Positions 11,401 through 22,376 of a stretch of DNA of 64,000 nt are shown here, one piece after another. This DNA comes from Dentipellis sp. KUC8613. Lineage: Eukaryota > Basidiomycota > Agaricomycetes > Russulales > Hericiaceae. Below the pieces are notes generated by a model that was not told the DNA's origin, did not search any database, and saw nothing but the letters and a program-made list of their open reading frames with translations. How positions within the stretch are numbered: the stretch's first letter is position 1; every line of letters begins with the position of its first letter. The position numbers and the translations under genes are program-made. Location of the stretch: NCBI GenBank assembly GCA_002286715.1, contig NSJX01000019.1, positions 186,001 through 250,000 on the forward strand, in the 5' to 3' direction.

Positions 11401-13090
11401 TCCATCTGCCATTGGTCCAGCAACGCGACGGGCGCAACGATGAGGGTGCTCTTGACCATAGGATCTTCCGAGCGGTTAGAAACCATGGTAGCGATCCTAG
11501 ACGTTGACGTTAGTAATAATTATATATATTATTTAAAGTGCATACATCTGGACAGTCTGATACACCAGTCGATTAGCAATCTTGGGGAATGTGTATGTGA
11601 GGTAAAAACTGCTGACCTTGCCCAAACCCATCTCGTCGCTCAAGCACCCGCCCTTGTGGAGACCCCTCTCGCGATCGAGCATCCAGGCGACACCAATCGC
11701 CTGATGAGGCATCAACGCGACCTGCATGCCCGGCAGGGGTGTAAACAAATCGGGAAGGCCGAGCTTCTCAATTGCCTGGTCCACGCTCGCGTTTCCGTCA
11801 AACTGCTCTGCATTCCCAGCGGCGAGGAGGAACGTCTGAATGCTGCAGAACAATCTACGTCAGTAATTTGACGAAGGTCGAAGGAAATTTAGCGTACTCA
11901 TCGGCCTTCGCGACAGGCCCTTCGAATTTATCCCGGCCTCGGCCGTGCCAGTTGCCCTGGTCGTCGTAAGTCTCATCGTCGCTGATGTTGCCGGGCTGTC
12001 CGGGGAGGTCGACATAATCATCAGGCACCACAAAGTCGTCCTCGTCTTCGTCCGAGCTGACATCTGGCTTGGGGCGCATTGCCTCCTTCGGACGTATCAC
12101 CGGCATGGGAGGCTTGCGGTCGACCGGAACAGGGGTGGGCAGGCCAATCATCTCTACATCGGGATCGGCCTTGAACTTGAGAGCCTGAATATCGGGCTTG
12201 CGGTCGACGGCCGACGTGGTCCCATTATGGCGGGACGGGGAGAGCTGAACGTTCGACCCAGATGCGACAGGCGCCTGGTGAGAACGGGCAAGAACGAATC
12301 TATTCTCTGCTTCTAGGATGCTGTCCTCGCTCATGAGCTCCTTCTTGACGATGCTTTCGACCGCCAATTGATCAGACCCAGACGAGACGAGAGTTTGGTT
12401 AGGACGAAGCACAAACCTGTTGTCCGTGAACACGTCATCGTTGATGGGCTCCTGCTTGACGATGTTGCCGTCCGCGATCTGGAGGGCCGAGTGGGAGGGC
12501 ACGCGCACAAGAGAGGTCGAAGGTATGCGCGCATTCAGGCGGAGCTTTTGGGCTTCCAGGTCGGCGAGTTCCCTTTGTAGGTTCGCGAGACGCGTCAAGT
12601 CGCCCTTGGACTTCAACGACTTGCGCTTGCAGCGGCTGATGCGCACTTGGATGTCCTGGATCTTCTTCTGCACGATCGACAGCTGCTCGCGGATCGTATC
12701 CAGCTCTTCCCGAGACGCGACGCCGGGTCGCGAAGGGGAGTTGTTGGGGTTGTAGAACGATTCGCGGTTGGCCTGGGACAAAGGCTTGCCGGTGAACGAA
12801 GACTCGGTCTTCATCTTCTTCAACACCGGCTTCTCATCGTCGGTGAGCTCAATGACATCAGGGTCAGGCTTCACGACGGCCGCGTTGTTAGACGACAGGC
12901 CGCGTTTGCGGGAGATGCTATTCGTAGACATGGATGCGCGTCGAAAAAGGGAGGATCTGGTTGTAGACTGGTCGGGGGTGGAGTTGTTGGACGATCCCGC
13001 TTTCGCAGGTGCCCTTTTATATGCGGGGCGCGACGATGTGGCACCATTGTCCACAGCTGTCAGGTCCTGTTGTGGACCAGGGTCAGACAT
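8406..13090 (-). CDS. SNF2-family DNA translocase with embedded RING finger (Uls1/Ris1-like)
   Basis: A multi-exon gene of about 1,200 codons. The N-terminal 400 residues are disordered, with a SUMO-interacting-type motif DVIELTDDEK and a coiled coil around residues 125-190. The helicase part starts at MPHQAIGVAWMLDRERG, has the P-loop as DEMGLGK, a DEAQ box (ILDEAQNVRN), TGTPI, and a C-terminal lobe with TLVISQWTQCLQL, LKCGGVGLNLT and DRVHRLGQ. A C3HC4 RING (CPICFDNF, CTHVFCRECI, RPCPTCRS) sits between the two lobes. No HIRAN domain was seen, so Uls1/Ris1 fits better than Rad5. Such proteins remodel chromatin or displace SUMOylated proteins in the nucleus. The last exon (8406-8440) restores the family ending FGLTARG. 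Confidence 0.9.
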
Positions 13091-14792
13091 ACGTCGTGGA
13101 CGGCACAGATGGGGAAATCCCTACAATGACATCGGCGTCGTCGCCTTGCCCCTTCACTTTTGCATTGTTGATACTCGCCTTTCGCCGAATGTGGTCCTAG
13201 AAGGTGATATATATGGTCCGAACAAAGCACAGCCCACAGACAAAGCACGTACCCCGGCCATGTCCTTATACTGCGCCAAAGACACGTGTCAATGGACTCT
13301 AGGAGAGGAGACGGTGGTGGTCGGAAGTGAGGCGCGTCAATTAGCGGGCGACGCATTCCTAGGCGCGCTGTGTGGCGTTGTTTGGTCCCTTCGCGTAGTA
13401 GAATTTGGACGACCCCGCCGCGCGTTGATTGGCCAAACGCGTCTCAACGCGTCGGCACGTGATGTGCGCCGTCGCCAGCGCTTTGGCGACGCGGCCGCCG
13501 ATGCCCCGATTCGGCCGCGAAAGCGTCCCCGACAAAGAGACCAGCTGCAAGGTTCGTTGCGAACAAAAGCCTTGAACAAGAACGTATCCCTGTGAGCGAC
13601 CACATTCTCAATACGGGATCTCGCATATTTCGGGCGAAGTGTACTCACATGAACAGGTCCACATCTCGACGTAGTATGACCCCGTTATCTGCTCAGCGTC
13701 ATCAACTGTAGGACTGGGCAGGCCTCACCGTACTCCCACAGTTATCACTCTACGTACCTAAAGGGGGATTGCATATTCTGCACGCGCGCATACATCTGAC
13801 TCGACGATCGTGGAAGACCACATGCAGTTGCGCGATTGACACCAGCAACAATAGGCCCGTGGGCCGTGGACACCTCGATGGCTTTCACAATTCCGTATAT
13901 GCTACAGCAGGCACGCATACAGTCGCCTGGTTTGGAGGACGGTACGTAGAATCCTTCATCGTATCTTGCTCCACATGTCTATTCCTTTTTGAAACCCGTC
14001 AGAACAAGCCCGCGAACCAGGCCAGGAGAACCGGACTCACCCACTCCCCGGTACATCTCCTAAATGCAGAAACCACTCCTGACTGAGGGCGGCATAGGAC
14101 AATCCTGCCACAACTCTCCAAAGCTGATCATGAGGGGGGAAAACAAAGGTGTATTCTTTACGACAGCAGTTCCCCCCTCGTGTAGCCCTCAAGGCCAATA
14201 CGTAAGGCCGACCTTTCTGATTCATCTGACATATGATACGGCGCCTTCCACTACAAAGAACACGAGACTTCTTGAACACACCTTTCTGGGCTTACCTACG
14301 GGCTTGCATCTATCAGCAAAACGGATCACGCAACGAGCGCCCATTCGCGTTCCGAGCGATTCACACCGACATACCAACTCTGATATTCTATGTCATTCAG
14401 GTCGCCCTGGTCCATTCCATCTTGGTGCAATGCGACGTAGCCTCTTGGTATATCCTATCCTAGACCATCACCCATCATGCCCGACGTGGGACGTCTATGC
14501 AGATCAGATTGTTGGCCCTACTGGCGCATATACGTGGGGGGACATCAAGACGACGTCGACTTCTCTACTTCAATCATTCTTCTATGATATGTGTATACGT
14601 AGCGACCCGTGGCACCAAACACAGGTGCTCACAAAGTCCACATACTTACGACCATCACCTTCGAACCCGCTGACATGATCGCCCCCACTGCCCACTCGGA
14701 CGAACACCGGAAACGACAACCAGATCCATTTTCATTTCATTTCCGGGGCCCCCACTTCAACGCCGCCTCCGTTTCCATACAAACACGCGATA
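13091..14792. other. Intergenic, no gene supported
   Basis: About 1.7 kb upstream of the SNF2 gene, reaching the 3' end of the next minus-strand gene. Frames on both strands are short, stop-rich when splicing is tried, and show no domain. Part could be 5' leader of the SNF2 gene. Confidence 0.45.
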
Positions 14793-15437
14793 CTATACAG
14801 CCTCCGGAACATCGTCCATGCCCACGACCTTCCCAAGCGTGTCACCGACGCCGCCCATGACGCCCTGCGACGCACCGCCCTCGGGCTTCTCCCCCACCAA
14901 CGCGTCGACGACCTGGCTCCCACCCGTCTTCCTTGCCTGACTCGCGATGGACGACAGCGTTGCCGGCGGCACATACTCCCTCACCACGCCCGCAATCGCG
15001 TTCGCCAGCTCCGGCGACTTGACACCCAGCGCGCGCGCGAGCTCCTCAATCCGGCTCTCCACCGTCCCCTTCCCCGCTCCCGCTCGCGAGTCGGAGTCCC
15101 CGCCCGCATTCCTATCCCTCCCACCAGACCCCAGCCCCCAGCCCACCCCGAACCCCGGAGCAGACGGGACCGTGCCCCTCACCAAGTCCACCGCGATCTG
15201 CGCCGCATGGTACACGTACCACAGCGCGATCGCGCCCGCGACGGCCGCGAGGGCGTAGAAGAACCGCGAGAGGCTGACGCCGCGCAGTGGCGGGGACACG
15301 CTGCGCACGCCCTTGTCCTTCTTGGGGGGCGGGAGGTCCTCTTTCGCGACGGGTGCGGGCTTGGAGGGCGCCGGTGCGGGAGACGGCGCGGGCGATGCGG
15401 ACGCTTCGCTGCGGGCTTGTCTGCGTGTTGTTACCAT
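14793..15437 (-). CDS. Single-pass membrane protein of unknown function, 214 aa
   Basis: An uninterrupted frame. The N-terminus is Pro/Ala/Ser-rich and basic (MVTTRRQARSEASASPAPS). One hydrophobic helix follows at about residues 58-87 (RFFYALAAVAGAIALWYVYH), then a Gly/Asp-rich linker and an amphipathic region with RIEELARALGVKSPELANAI. The topology suggests a tail facing one side of an organelle or ER membrane. Codon use matches neighbouring genes, which supports a real gene. No family was recognised. Confidence 0.68.
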   Translation of the reverse strand: MVTTRRQARSEASASPAPSPAPAPSKPAPVAKEDLPPPKKDKGVRSVSPPLRGVSLSRFFYALAAVAGAIALWYVYHAAQIAVDLVRGTVPSAPGFGVGWGLGSGGRDRNAGGDSDSRAGAGKGTVESRIEELARALGVKSPELANAIAGVVREYVPPATLSSIASQARKTGGSQVVDALVGEKPEGGASQGVMGGVGDTLGKVVGMDDVPEAV

Positions 15438-16382
15438 CGTGGATCGAATTCTCGGTGTGTTATCGCGGGCGTCTTTAGTGCGTAATGTGCAGTGGGTGCC
15501 AACGACCTGTCTTTTTCAGGCATTGCAGTTAGCTCAAATTCAACATTGTTTCGTCAAATGTGCTCACCAGCTGTAATTTGTTGAAATGACCAGTAAGATG
15601 AGACAAAGTAGATGCTGCGTATGCAGATGAGAGACTCGATGCTGAGGACAGCGGTAAGGGAGGGTGCAATGAGGTCCAGGAGAGGGGTTTTGACTGCGCG
15701 CGCCAGGAGCGTCGTCGAACATGAACGTGACGTCAGTGGGTTGTACCCCGCGTGACGTCATTTCTCGTTTACGGCGAGCGAGGTACGCTCGACACTGGAC
15801 GCAACACAAGTTCGGGTGTGTACATGTGTGTACGTTCAAACTCACCACCTGCCTGATCAAAGAATTCCTGGTGCAGTATCAGAACATGATAGCAGAATCA
15901 TCAAGAGAATGCTGGTCATCACAGAGGATAATGCGTATGTTACAATCGGCCTTCGCCACAATCCACCGGAACGACAAGTCTACTGATACAGAAGGGTATT
16001 AAATCTTGGGGGTATTGATGCATAACGCCAGAAACCGGTGCAGAGAACAGAGAGACCAAAAGCCGAGTCCGTAGGCGTGAGGAATTTCAACAGACAACAG
16101 CGAGAGCAGACAATCCACAAACAGCCAGTCACAGAAAACACAGACACCAGAAGAGCAAATCCGCGAGGCACATCCACCATCCGGCACTCACATCCACCAT
16201 CCGGCACTCACACCCAGCCTCCCTCCCCCGCACGCCTACAAAGCCGATCCGGAATCCTCGAGACGCGAGCCCGGCCGCGGCGACGGCCAGCACCAGACAA
16301 AGGACCAGCCCGATCGTACACCTCCCCATGCCCGGATCTGTGCGGGGTATATGTATCATCGCCGTCAGTATCAGTATTCAAT
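15438..16382. other. Intergenic, or possible 3' exon of the Kar5-like gene
   Basis: Mostly non-coding. A perfect tandem duplication of a 20-bp unit lies at 16171-16210. Immediately right of it, the minus strand is open in more than one frame and could hold the true last exon of the Kar5-like gene (an alternative stop at 16208). Confidence 0.4.
16171..16210. repeat. Two perfect copies of a 20-bp tandem unit
   Basis: The unit CATCCACCATCCGGCACTCA occurs twice back to back at 16171-16190 and 16191-16210, followed by a partial third start (CACCCAG). It is probably replication slippage. Confidence 0.95.
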
Positions 16383-18926
16383 TCAACCGGTGAAACACCA
16401 AACACAAGGAACAAAACACAAAAGACAACGCACCCAACAGCATCGCGGCAACCCCCACTCCCGCGGTATCCATCGCCATAGCCATAGCCCAGCGCCCTCC
16501 GGATCCAAAGTGCCAACATCGCCGAGAGCATCTGCGCATTGCGAACATAGAAGCCGAAGCCAAAGCAGAAGCGGAAACAGAAACAGAAACAGGGTCAATC
16601 GGACGCGACGAGCGGAAGCCGAGGGAGACGGAAGACAGACCAGCGTCGGAGAGCGCAGCAGGCCGACGGCGAGGAACCAGGCGAGCCGAAGGCCGAGCAG
16701 CGCGATAATTGCGAGCGGGTGGCCGTACAGACCGGGGAAGCCGAATCCGAGCCCCAGCCCTGTCGTAGTCGTGGCCCCGAAGTCCTGTCGAGCTACGCAG
16801 AATTGGGAGTTATTGAAGAATTCGTGATAGGGACCAGGAGCGTAACGCGTAAGATGCAATCTCGGAGAGACCAACGCCGGTGTCGCGGATGGAAGGCAGA
16901 GGAAAATAGGACGTACGCGGCGCGAGCACCAGTGCCAGTGGCCACGGCAGCCTCCAGCGCGTCGACCCTGAATCAAAGTTGCGGACCATCAGACGCTCCT
17001 GCAGCGCGGCCGCACTGTCGTTAATCCTGCCCAGCCCCTCGTGCGCCGCCGCCGCCATCTGCTCGATCTGGTCCGCAAGCTGCAGCGTCGCGCGCGACGC
17101 GGCGGCCTGCGCTATATGCGCGGAGCGGGCCTGTTGGGCGCTTTTGTTGAGCTGGGAGGAGGCGCCGGAGGCTGCGTCGGAGAACGCGCGGATGGTCTGC
17201 GGGGGCGGGGGTCAGAATGTGCAGGGAAATGGACCGATCAGTTGTGAGGCGTAGTGCACATCGCTGTCCTCGAAGAGCCGTGGAGGAGGTTCGTATATGC
17301 GAGGCAAGGGTGGGATAGAAGGACAGAGAGCACTATACCTGCTCCGCAAGGGTGGCGCTGTTCTGCATTATTAGCCAATTTTCGTTAATCTGATCCTGGT
17401 GCAGTGGTGTGAGGGTGGTGTCGATAAAACCACGAGTGCAAGAAGGGGGTTACCGCTCGAGTGACCATCTGATGCAGTCGTCCATCCAGCTCGTCGAGGA
17501 TGGGCACAAGCCGTAAACTCAGGGTGAGCGGGATCTCTGCGGCTGCTGTAGAGAGGCTGTCGATATGCTAAAAAATGCACTGTCAGCCGGAATAGAGGCA
17601 AAAGCCGCTGAGTTACTTGTGAGAATGCCAAGGCCACGTCGTCCTCGTTGCGCTTTTGACGATCTGCAATCTCATCGCCGATTTTTGAGAGCATCTGGCG
17701 AGGGAATCGGGAGTTCGCAGGCAGGTTCGTAACAGAGCGCGAGTCATGGCTCACTTCGTGAAGTTTGTCATGTAAAGATGCTGCTATGGCAGCAGAAGCC
17801 TCCTCGGCAATCGAGGATTCTCGAAGTTCGGATAGAGTGTTCTTTGTCTCCTGCATATGAATTATGGAATGAGCTTCCTCCACAAGGAATGACCAGTAAT
17901 TGGAACGTCGAACCGCGACCAATGCTGCCCACTGCGACCGTTGCGTTTCGCTGTTCTCGTCACGGTCCGACAGCAGTCGGAGAAACGCAATGTGCTCCAG
18001 GGTCGCATTTCTGTAGATGTCATGGGCCTCGTCTAAAGGTGCACGCATGTCATCTCCTAAGGGCTAAGTGGCATAAATCCGGGATCTCCGAGCGTACCTA
18101 TAGTGTTACCGCGCTGAAACGCGAAACACAGTTGCGCTAGAGCGCAACGTGGGTCACAGTCCATCGTAAAGGCTGCTTAGCACCTACGGATCTCCCTCAG
18201 ATACCCCGAATAGCTGGCCCAAAACTGTGTACTGCGGGAGATCGCCCTGGTCGTATGTATGCGTATCAAATAGTGGACAAGACGAATCCTCGGTGGTTCG
18301 GCTGCTTACTCGACGCATGGGGCGTAAGGTGCGTCGTGCTGAAGTGCAGTGGCGACATCGGCGGAGAACGCCTGGCATTCCAGGGGGAGCGACGAGTACC
18401 GTGCGGTCTTGAGCTCGCATAGAGTCATGGAAATTGCAGCTGGGGTGTCATTTTAGCACCACGTCGGAGCGAGCCATGCCGAGAGACGGTACCCACCGCG
18501 GACCCTTCCGTCTTCGTCCAGCGCAAGGTCGCCGCACCGCGTCTCGATTTGACGCGCCGCGTGGCGAAAGCAGTCAGGTTTTGGGGAACGCAGATGGAGC
18601 GATCCTGTGGCCCACATGGTAGGTACGCGTTGCCGGACGCTTTGTGGCACGAGTCGTGACGATGATACGCACCTTGGTTCGGAAGAACCGACGACCCAGG
18701 CTCACGGCCCGTGAGTTCGACATCTACGCGATAGTCAGTCCGAGGACCACGCAAGGTTACGAAGCTGCGCTAATGCTAGGCTCGCACCGGGGGGATGATT
18801 TAGCGCCATGTCGAGTACATCGTCGAGTAACGCGTCTGGCCTGTCCCTGAGCGGCGCGTGCCAGGACAGGCTATATGCGCATATAGGTGCCAGCGACACC
18901 ACATAGATAATACAGCAAGGTCGCAT
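16383..18926 (-). CDS. KAR5: Kar5/Tht1-like nuclear fusion (karyogamy) protein
   Basis: The start at 18926 gives a signal peptide (MRPCCIIYVVSLAPICAYS). Spliced exons then show the cysteine pattern of the Kar5/Tht1 family: PDCFRHAARQIETRCGDL, ISMTLCELKTARYSSLPLEC, PYAPCVE, STQFWASYSGYLREIPQLC and AHDIYRNATLEHIAFLR. Coiled-coil sequence follows (SATLAEQTIRAFSDAASG, then a long amphipathic helix), then hydrophobic segments (YGHPLAIIALLGLRLAWFLA and a Leu/Phe-rich stretch). The family acts in the ER and nuclear envelope during nuclear-membrane fusion after mating. The 3' end is unresolved: a pyrimidine-rich stretch around 16550-16620 is open in all three frames, and the stop may be at 16383 or 16208. 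The exon joining residues near 18760 is also tentative. Confidence 0.8.
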
Positions 18927-19407
18927 ACAAGCCTTTCTTGCTGTGAAATGATGAGTATGGGCGTTGAGGACACCACAGTCGAGCGGGCAGTCGCGGCTAA
19001 CTTGTGAGGAGGGCGCCGGAAGCAAAGCCACTAAAGCGAAGATCGGCAAGGGCAGCACAGCCACACTACTTAGTCCCCGCGCCAATTTGTCGGTGCTGCC
19101 TCCGGACGCGATGTCCGACGTTCCCCACAAGCCGAGTCGCGCTCAGCTCTTACTTATTAGTATTTTCTGCTCGTCTGACCTTTGCTTTCTTTCCACCCCC
19201 ACCTGCTCGTTGCGACCTTCTTCTCTATGCAATGAGCCCACAATCGCTCTCTTTCTCAGAAACGTGAGAGCTGAGCACCGACCACTTGGCCGGCACCGGC
19301 ACCTGGCAGCCTTCGCACGATGTGCCTGCCAGTGCCAAAACAGCTGCTAGACACTCTTGGAGACTACCGACAGCACCTTCAACCGTCAATACTCGCAAGA
19401 CAGATTC
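18927..19407. promoter_or_regulatory. Divergent promoter region of the Kar5-like and GST genes
   Basis: The two genes point away from each other with about 480 bases between their start codons. No specific elements could be assigned. Confidence 0.45.
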
Positions 19408-20570
19408 ATGGCCTCTGAGACCACCACCAAAGGTATGCTGTGGTTCTATACTTATCCTCTTCCACCTAACGAACGTGTTATAAACAGAGCAGGCGCCCGC
19501 CGCGGCTTCCAAACCCACCCCAGCCATCATCGTTCACCACTTGAACGACTCTCGCTCTCAGCGCATCCTCTGGCTTCTTGTGCGTTGTCTTGGACGCTAC
19601 TTTGCTGTTGGGAGGCTAACACGACTTTGTATTGCCCGAAACGTACAGGAAGAGTTAGAAGTGCCCTATGAGATCAAGTTCTATCAGCGCGGCTCTGACA
19701 TGCTCGCCCCGAAGGAGCTTTTGGAAGTGAGCCCTCTCGGAAAGGCGCCTGTCATCACCGACACGGACGGCAACGTGAACCTCGCCGAGAGCGGAGCTAT
19801 CATCAGTGCGTCCCCTTCCTCGAGCCCTTTGGTCACCGGTGTCTGACCCACACATGCAGCCTACATTATCAAGAAGTACGGCCACGGCAAGGCCCTTCCT
19901 CCCCCGTCGGGCGAGATCGACGACCTTTACTGTACGTGCACAGGCTCCCTATGCCCGACCGCGGAACTGAATGCACGACCTTTAGTCACGCACTATTGCG
20001 AGGGCTCGCTGATGCCTCTGCTTGTCAACAAATTCATCTTCTCCCTCATACCCGGGCGCGCGCCCTGGTTCATGCGCTTCCTCCTGCGGGGAATCTTTGG
20101 CAAGTTGACGTCAACGCTTGTTGATCCGCAGCTGAAGAAGCACTTCGACTTCGTCAGTGCCCCCGTCTTTGTTCCCCCACGCCTCGCGCTTATCCCCGCC
20201 GTCTAACCTGCGATCGTCATCCAGATCGAGGCGCACCTCGGCAAGTCGGGCGACTGGTTCGCCGGCGGCGACGAGCCCACGTCTGCGGACTTCATGATGT
20301 CCTTCGCGCTCGAGGCGTTCGCGGCTAGGGACCCTACGAACGCAGGGCCCAAGACGCTCGAGTGGGTCAAACGCGTCCACGAGCGGTATGTCCGAATGAC
20401 CCACCTCGTCACGTTGCTGCGTCTGGTGTGCTGACTGATTTGATTTCTGTTCCATGCAGCCCGGCGTACAAACGGGTGAGTCACCTGTATGGCAAACAGC
20501 GCCCAAGAGCCAAGCTCTAACACGCCGTTTCCAGGGCTTGGAGAAGGGTGGGAAGTATGCGTACGAGTAG
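19408..20570 (+). CDS. Glutathione S-transferase, Gtt1-like
   Basis: Starts MASETTTK, spliced to a thioredoxin-fold N-terminal domain: IIVHHLNDSRSQRILWLL, EELEVPYEIKFYQR, then LLEVSPLGKAPVITD, where the Pro lies in the cis-Pro loop, and LAESGAIITYIIKKYG, the ESxAI glutathione-binding motif. The helical C-terminal domain includes a hydrophobic stretch (LMPLLVNKFIFSLIPGR) and DWFAGGDEPTSADFMMSFAL with the N-capping S/T-x-x-D motif. This layout fits fungal Gtt1-type, often ER-associated, enzymes that conjugate glutathione to electrophiles or reduce peroxides. About seven small exons end at 20570. Confidence 0.9.
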
Positions 20571-20991
20571 GGCGAAGCTGCCACGCGCTGAAGGTGGAGT
20601 TATACCAAATTTCTGAATTGGAGGCCGGTGCACGCGAGATGGGTTGTAAATACAGATGAGATTATGCGAAACGCGATCGGGGGATACAAAAGCTCTATAG
20701 AAGTCTAAGACGACGTGTGATTATGAAAGACAGGAGAGACGAGAGAGAGGAGAAAAACTAGGGTTACAGTGGGGGTAGCAGACGACCAGAGAGAGGTAGC
20801 AAACGGGCTAAGAGACACGGGGAACTAGGCTATAAGACAACGGGGTGTCGTAGGTATGAAACAACGAAGAGGCAAGAGAAATGATATGGGTACAAAACCG
20901 AAACCGGGGGCCGGGGTATACAAGGGTAGAATGTCCGTTCCGCCAACTGCAGATGGAAACATGATGATGCGCAGTGCAAGTCAGGTCGATT
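20571..20991. other. Convergent intergenic region
   Basis: Between the 3' ends of the GST gene (plus) and the coiled-coil protein gene (minus). No gene seen. Confidence 0.5.
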
Positions 20992-22376
20992 TTAGCGTCG
21001 CTCCTCGGCGCGGTACTTCCGGTGGCTGGACGCGCCAGAGAGCACCTTGGCCTCCCATGGGGCGTGGCCCTCGCCCTCGACCCAGTGTCCGGAGACGGGG
21101 TCGCGCTCGAAGTCGCCGTCCTTGTACCCAAAGCGCTCCTGCAGCAACTTGAGGAGCGGGTTGCGCAGGGCGGGGTCCATGCGGACGTTCTCGCCGGGGT
21201 GGTAGCTGCCGACGCCGTGGCGGGCGAGGCTCTCCTCGAACAGGGCCTCCTCGTAGGTACAGCCACAGTTGAGATGGCCCGGGGGCGCCATGCGCGGCGG
21301 GTGCGCGCGCCGCTCGCGGCGAGAGTCGTGCCAGGCACAGAGCGCGTTGCCGGCACGGTTCAGGGAGCAGAACAGCTTGACGCGCGCGTCCGTGCGCGCC
21401 TTCCATGAGGCGGCGAACGCGGAGGAGACGGTGGGCGTGGGGACGGGCGACGGCAGCCCGCTGATCGACGACGTCGCGTAGGAGCCCTGCATCGGGTTCG
21501 CGAGCTCGTTCTCCAGCTCGCGGATCCGCAGGCGCGCCGAGTCGTTGATCAGCTCGAGCTCCCTGACCCGCGTGCGAAGATGGCGAAGCTCCTCCTCCGG
21601 CGTGCGTGCCGCGCGGCTGCTGATGGTCATCGAGTTGGACGGCATGTGCCGCGCGTTGGGAGGGAAGGTCGCGGACGGGGGCGTGATCATGGGGTGTCCA
21701 CCAATGGGAGACTGGGCGCGAGCTTGCTGGTAATCGAAGTCGGAGTACGACTGGTATGCGGATGAATGAGAGGCGGCGGACGGATTAGAGTAGCCTGTAG
21801 TATTATAGTCTTGATAGTGTACGTAGGGGTTCGTTGGACTGTTTGATGAGATAGACGTGGCTGGGGAGGACATGCCATGGAATGACATGGGGACCTGCTC
21901 CGTGGCATCGGGATATCCTCCACCATGCATCGCGGGATGGGTGGACATGTTGTCAGAAGGGGTATGGGTCCACACCATGCCGGATGCGACATCGTAAGGG
22001 CGTGTTCTATGTTGAGACCTGGAGCCATCGCTCGTGGGCGACGGGGAGCCGGAGTATTGCGATTGGGACGAGATGTGCATGTCGCCCACAGCGCCGCGAA
22101 GGCTCGAGGATGAGGAGGACTGGGGACGGCCATTCGGCCCTAACACTGGGCGACAGCCAGATGGGTTCTGCTGGGGAAAGTAGTAAGGCATGAGTTGGGT
22201 GTATGAGTGATGTGAGTGTGGGGGATCGACTGACCTGTCCACTGGAGTCGCCGAATGTATAAGGCGCATGCGGCTCAACTTGAAATTCAAAAAGATCAAC
22301 ATGGAAAAAGATAGGCCACTAGTCGAAAGATGCTTACCATGCTCCGTTTTAATCCACTGATAGTTCGGGTTTGCCA
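20992..22376 (-). CDS. Conserved-looking coiled-coil protein with a cysteine-containing C-terminal domain
   Basis: Three exons: a short first exon (MANPNYQWIKTEH, start 22376), a small second exon (VEPHAPYTFGDSSGQ), and a long third exon to the stop at 20992. The first half is Ser/Pro/Tyr-rich and probably disordered. A coiled coil covers ARTPEEELRHLRTRVRELEL onward. The last 130 residues look like a folded domain, with LFCSLNRAGNALCAWHDSRR, HLNCGCTYEEALFEESLARH and LLKLLQERFGYKDGDFERDP. Its Cys/His residues could bind a metal. The arrangement resembles a fungal transcription or scaffold factor, but I do not recognise the family. Confidence 0.72.
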
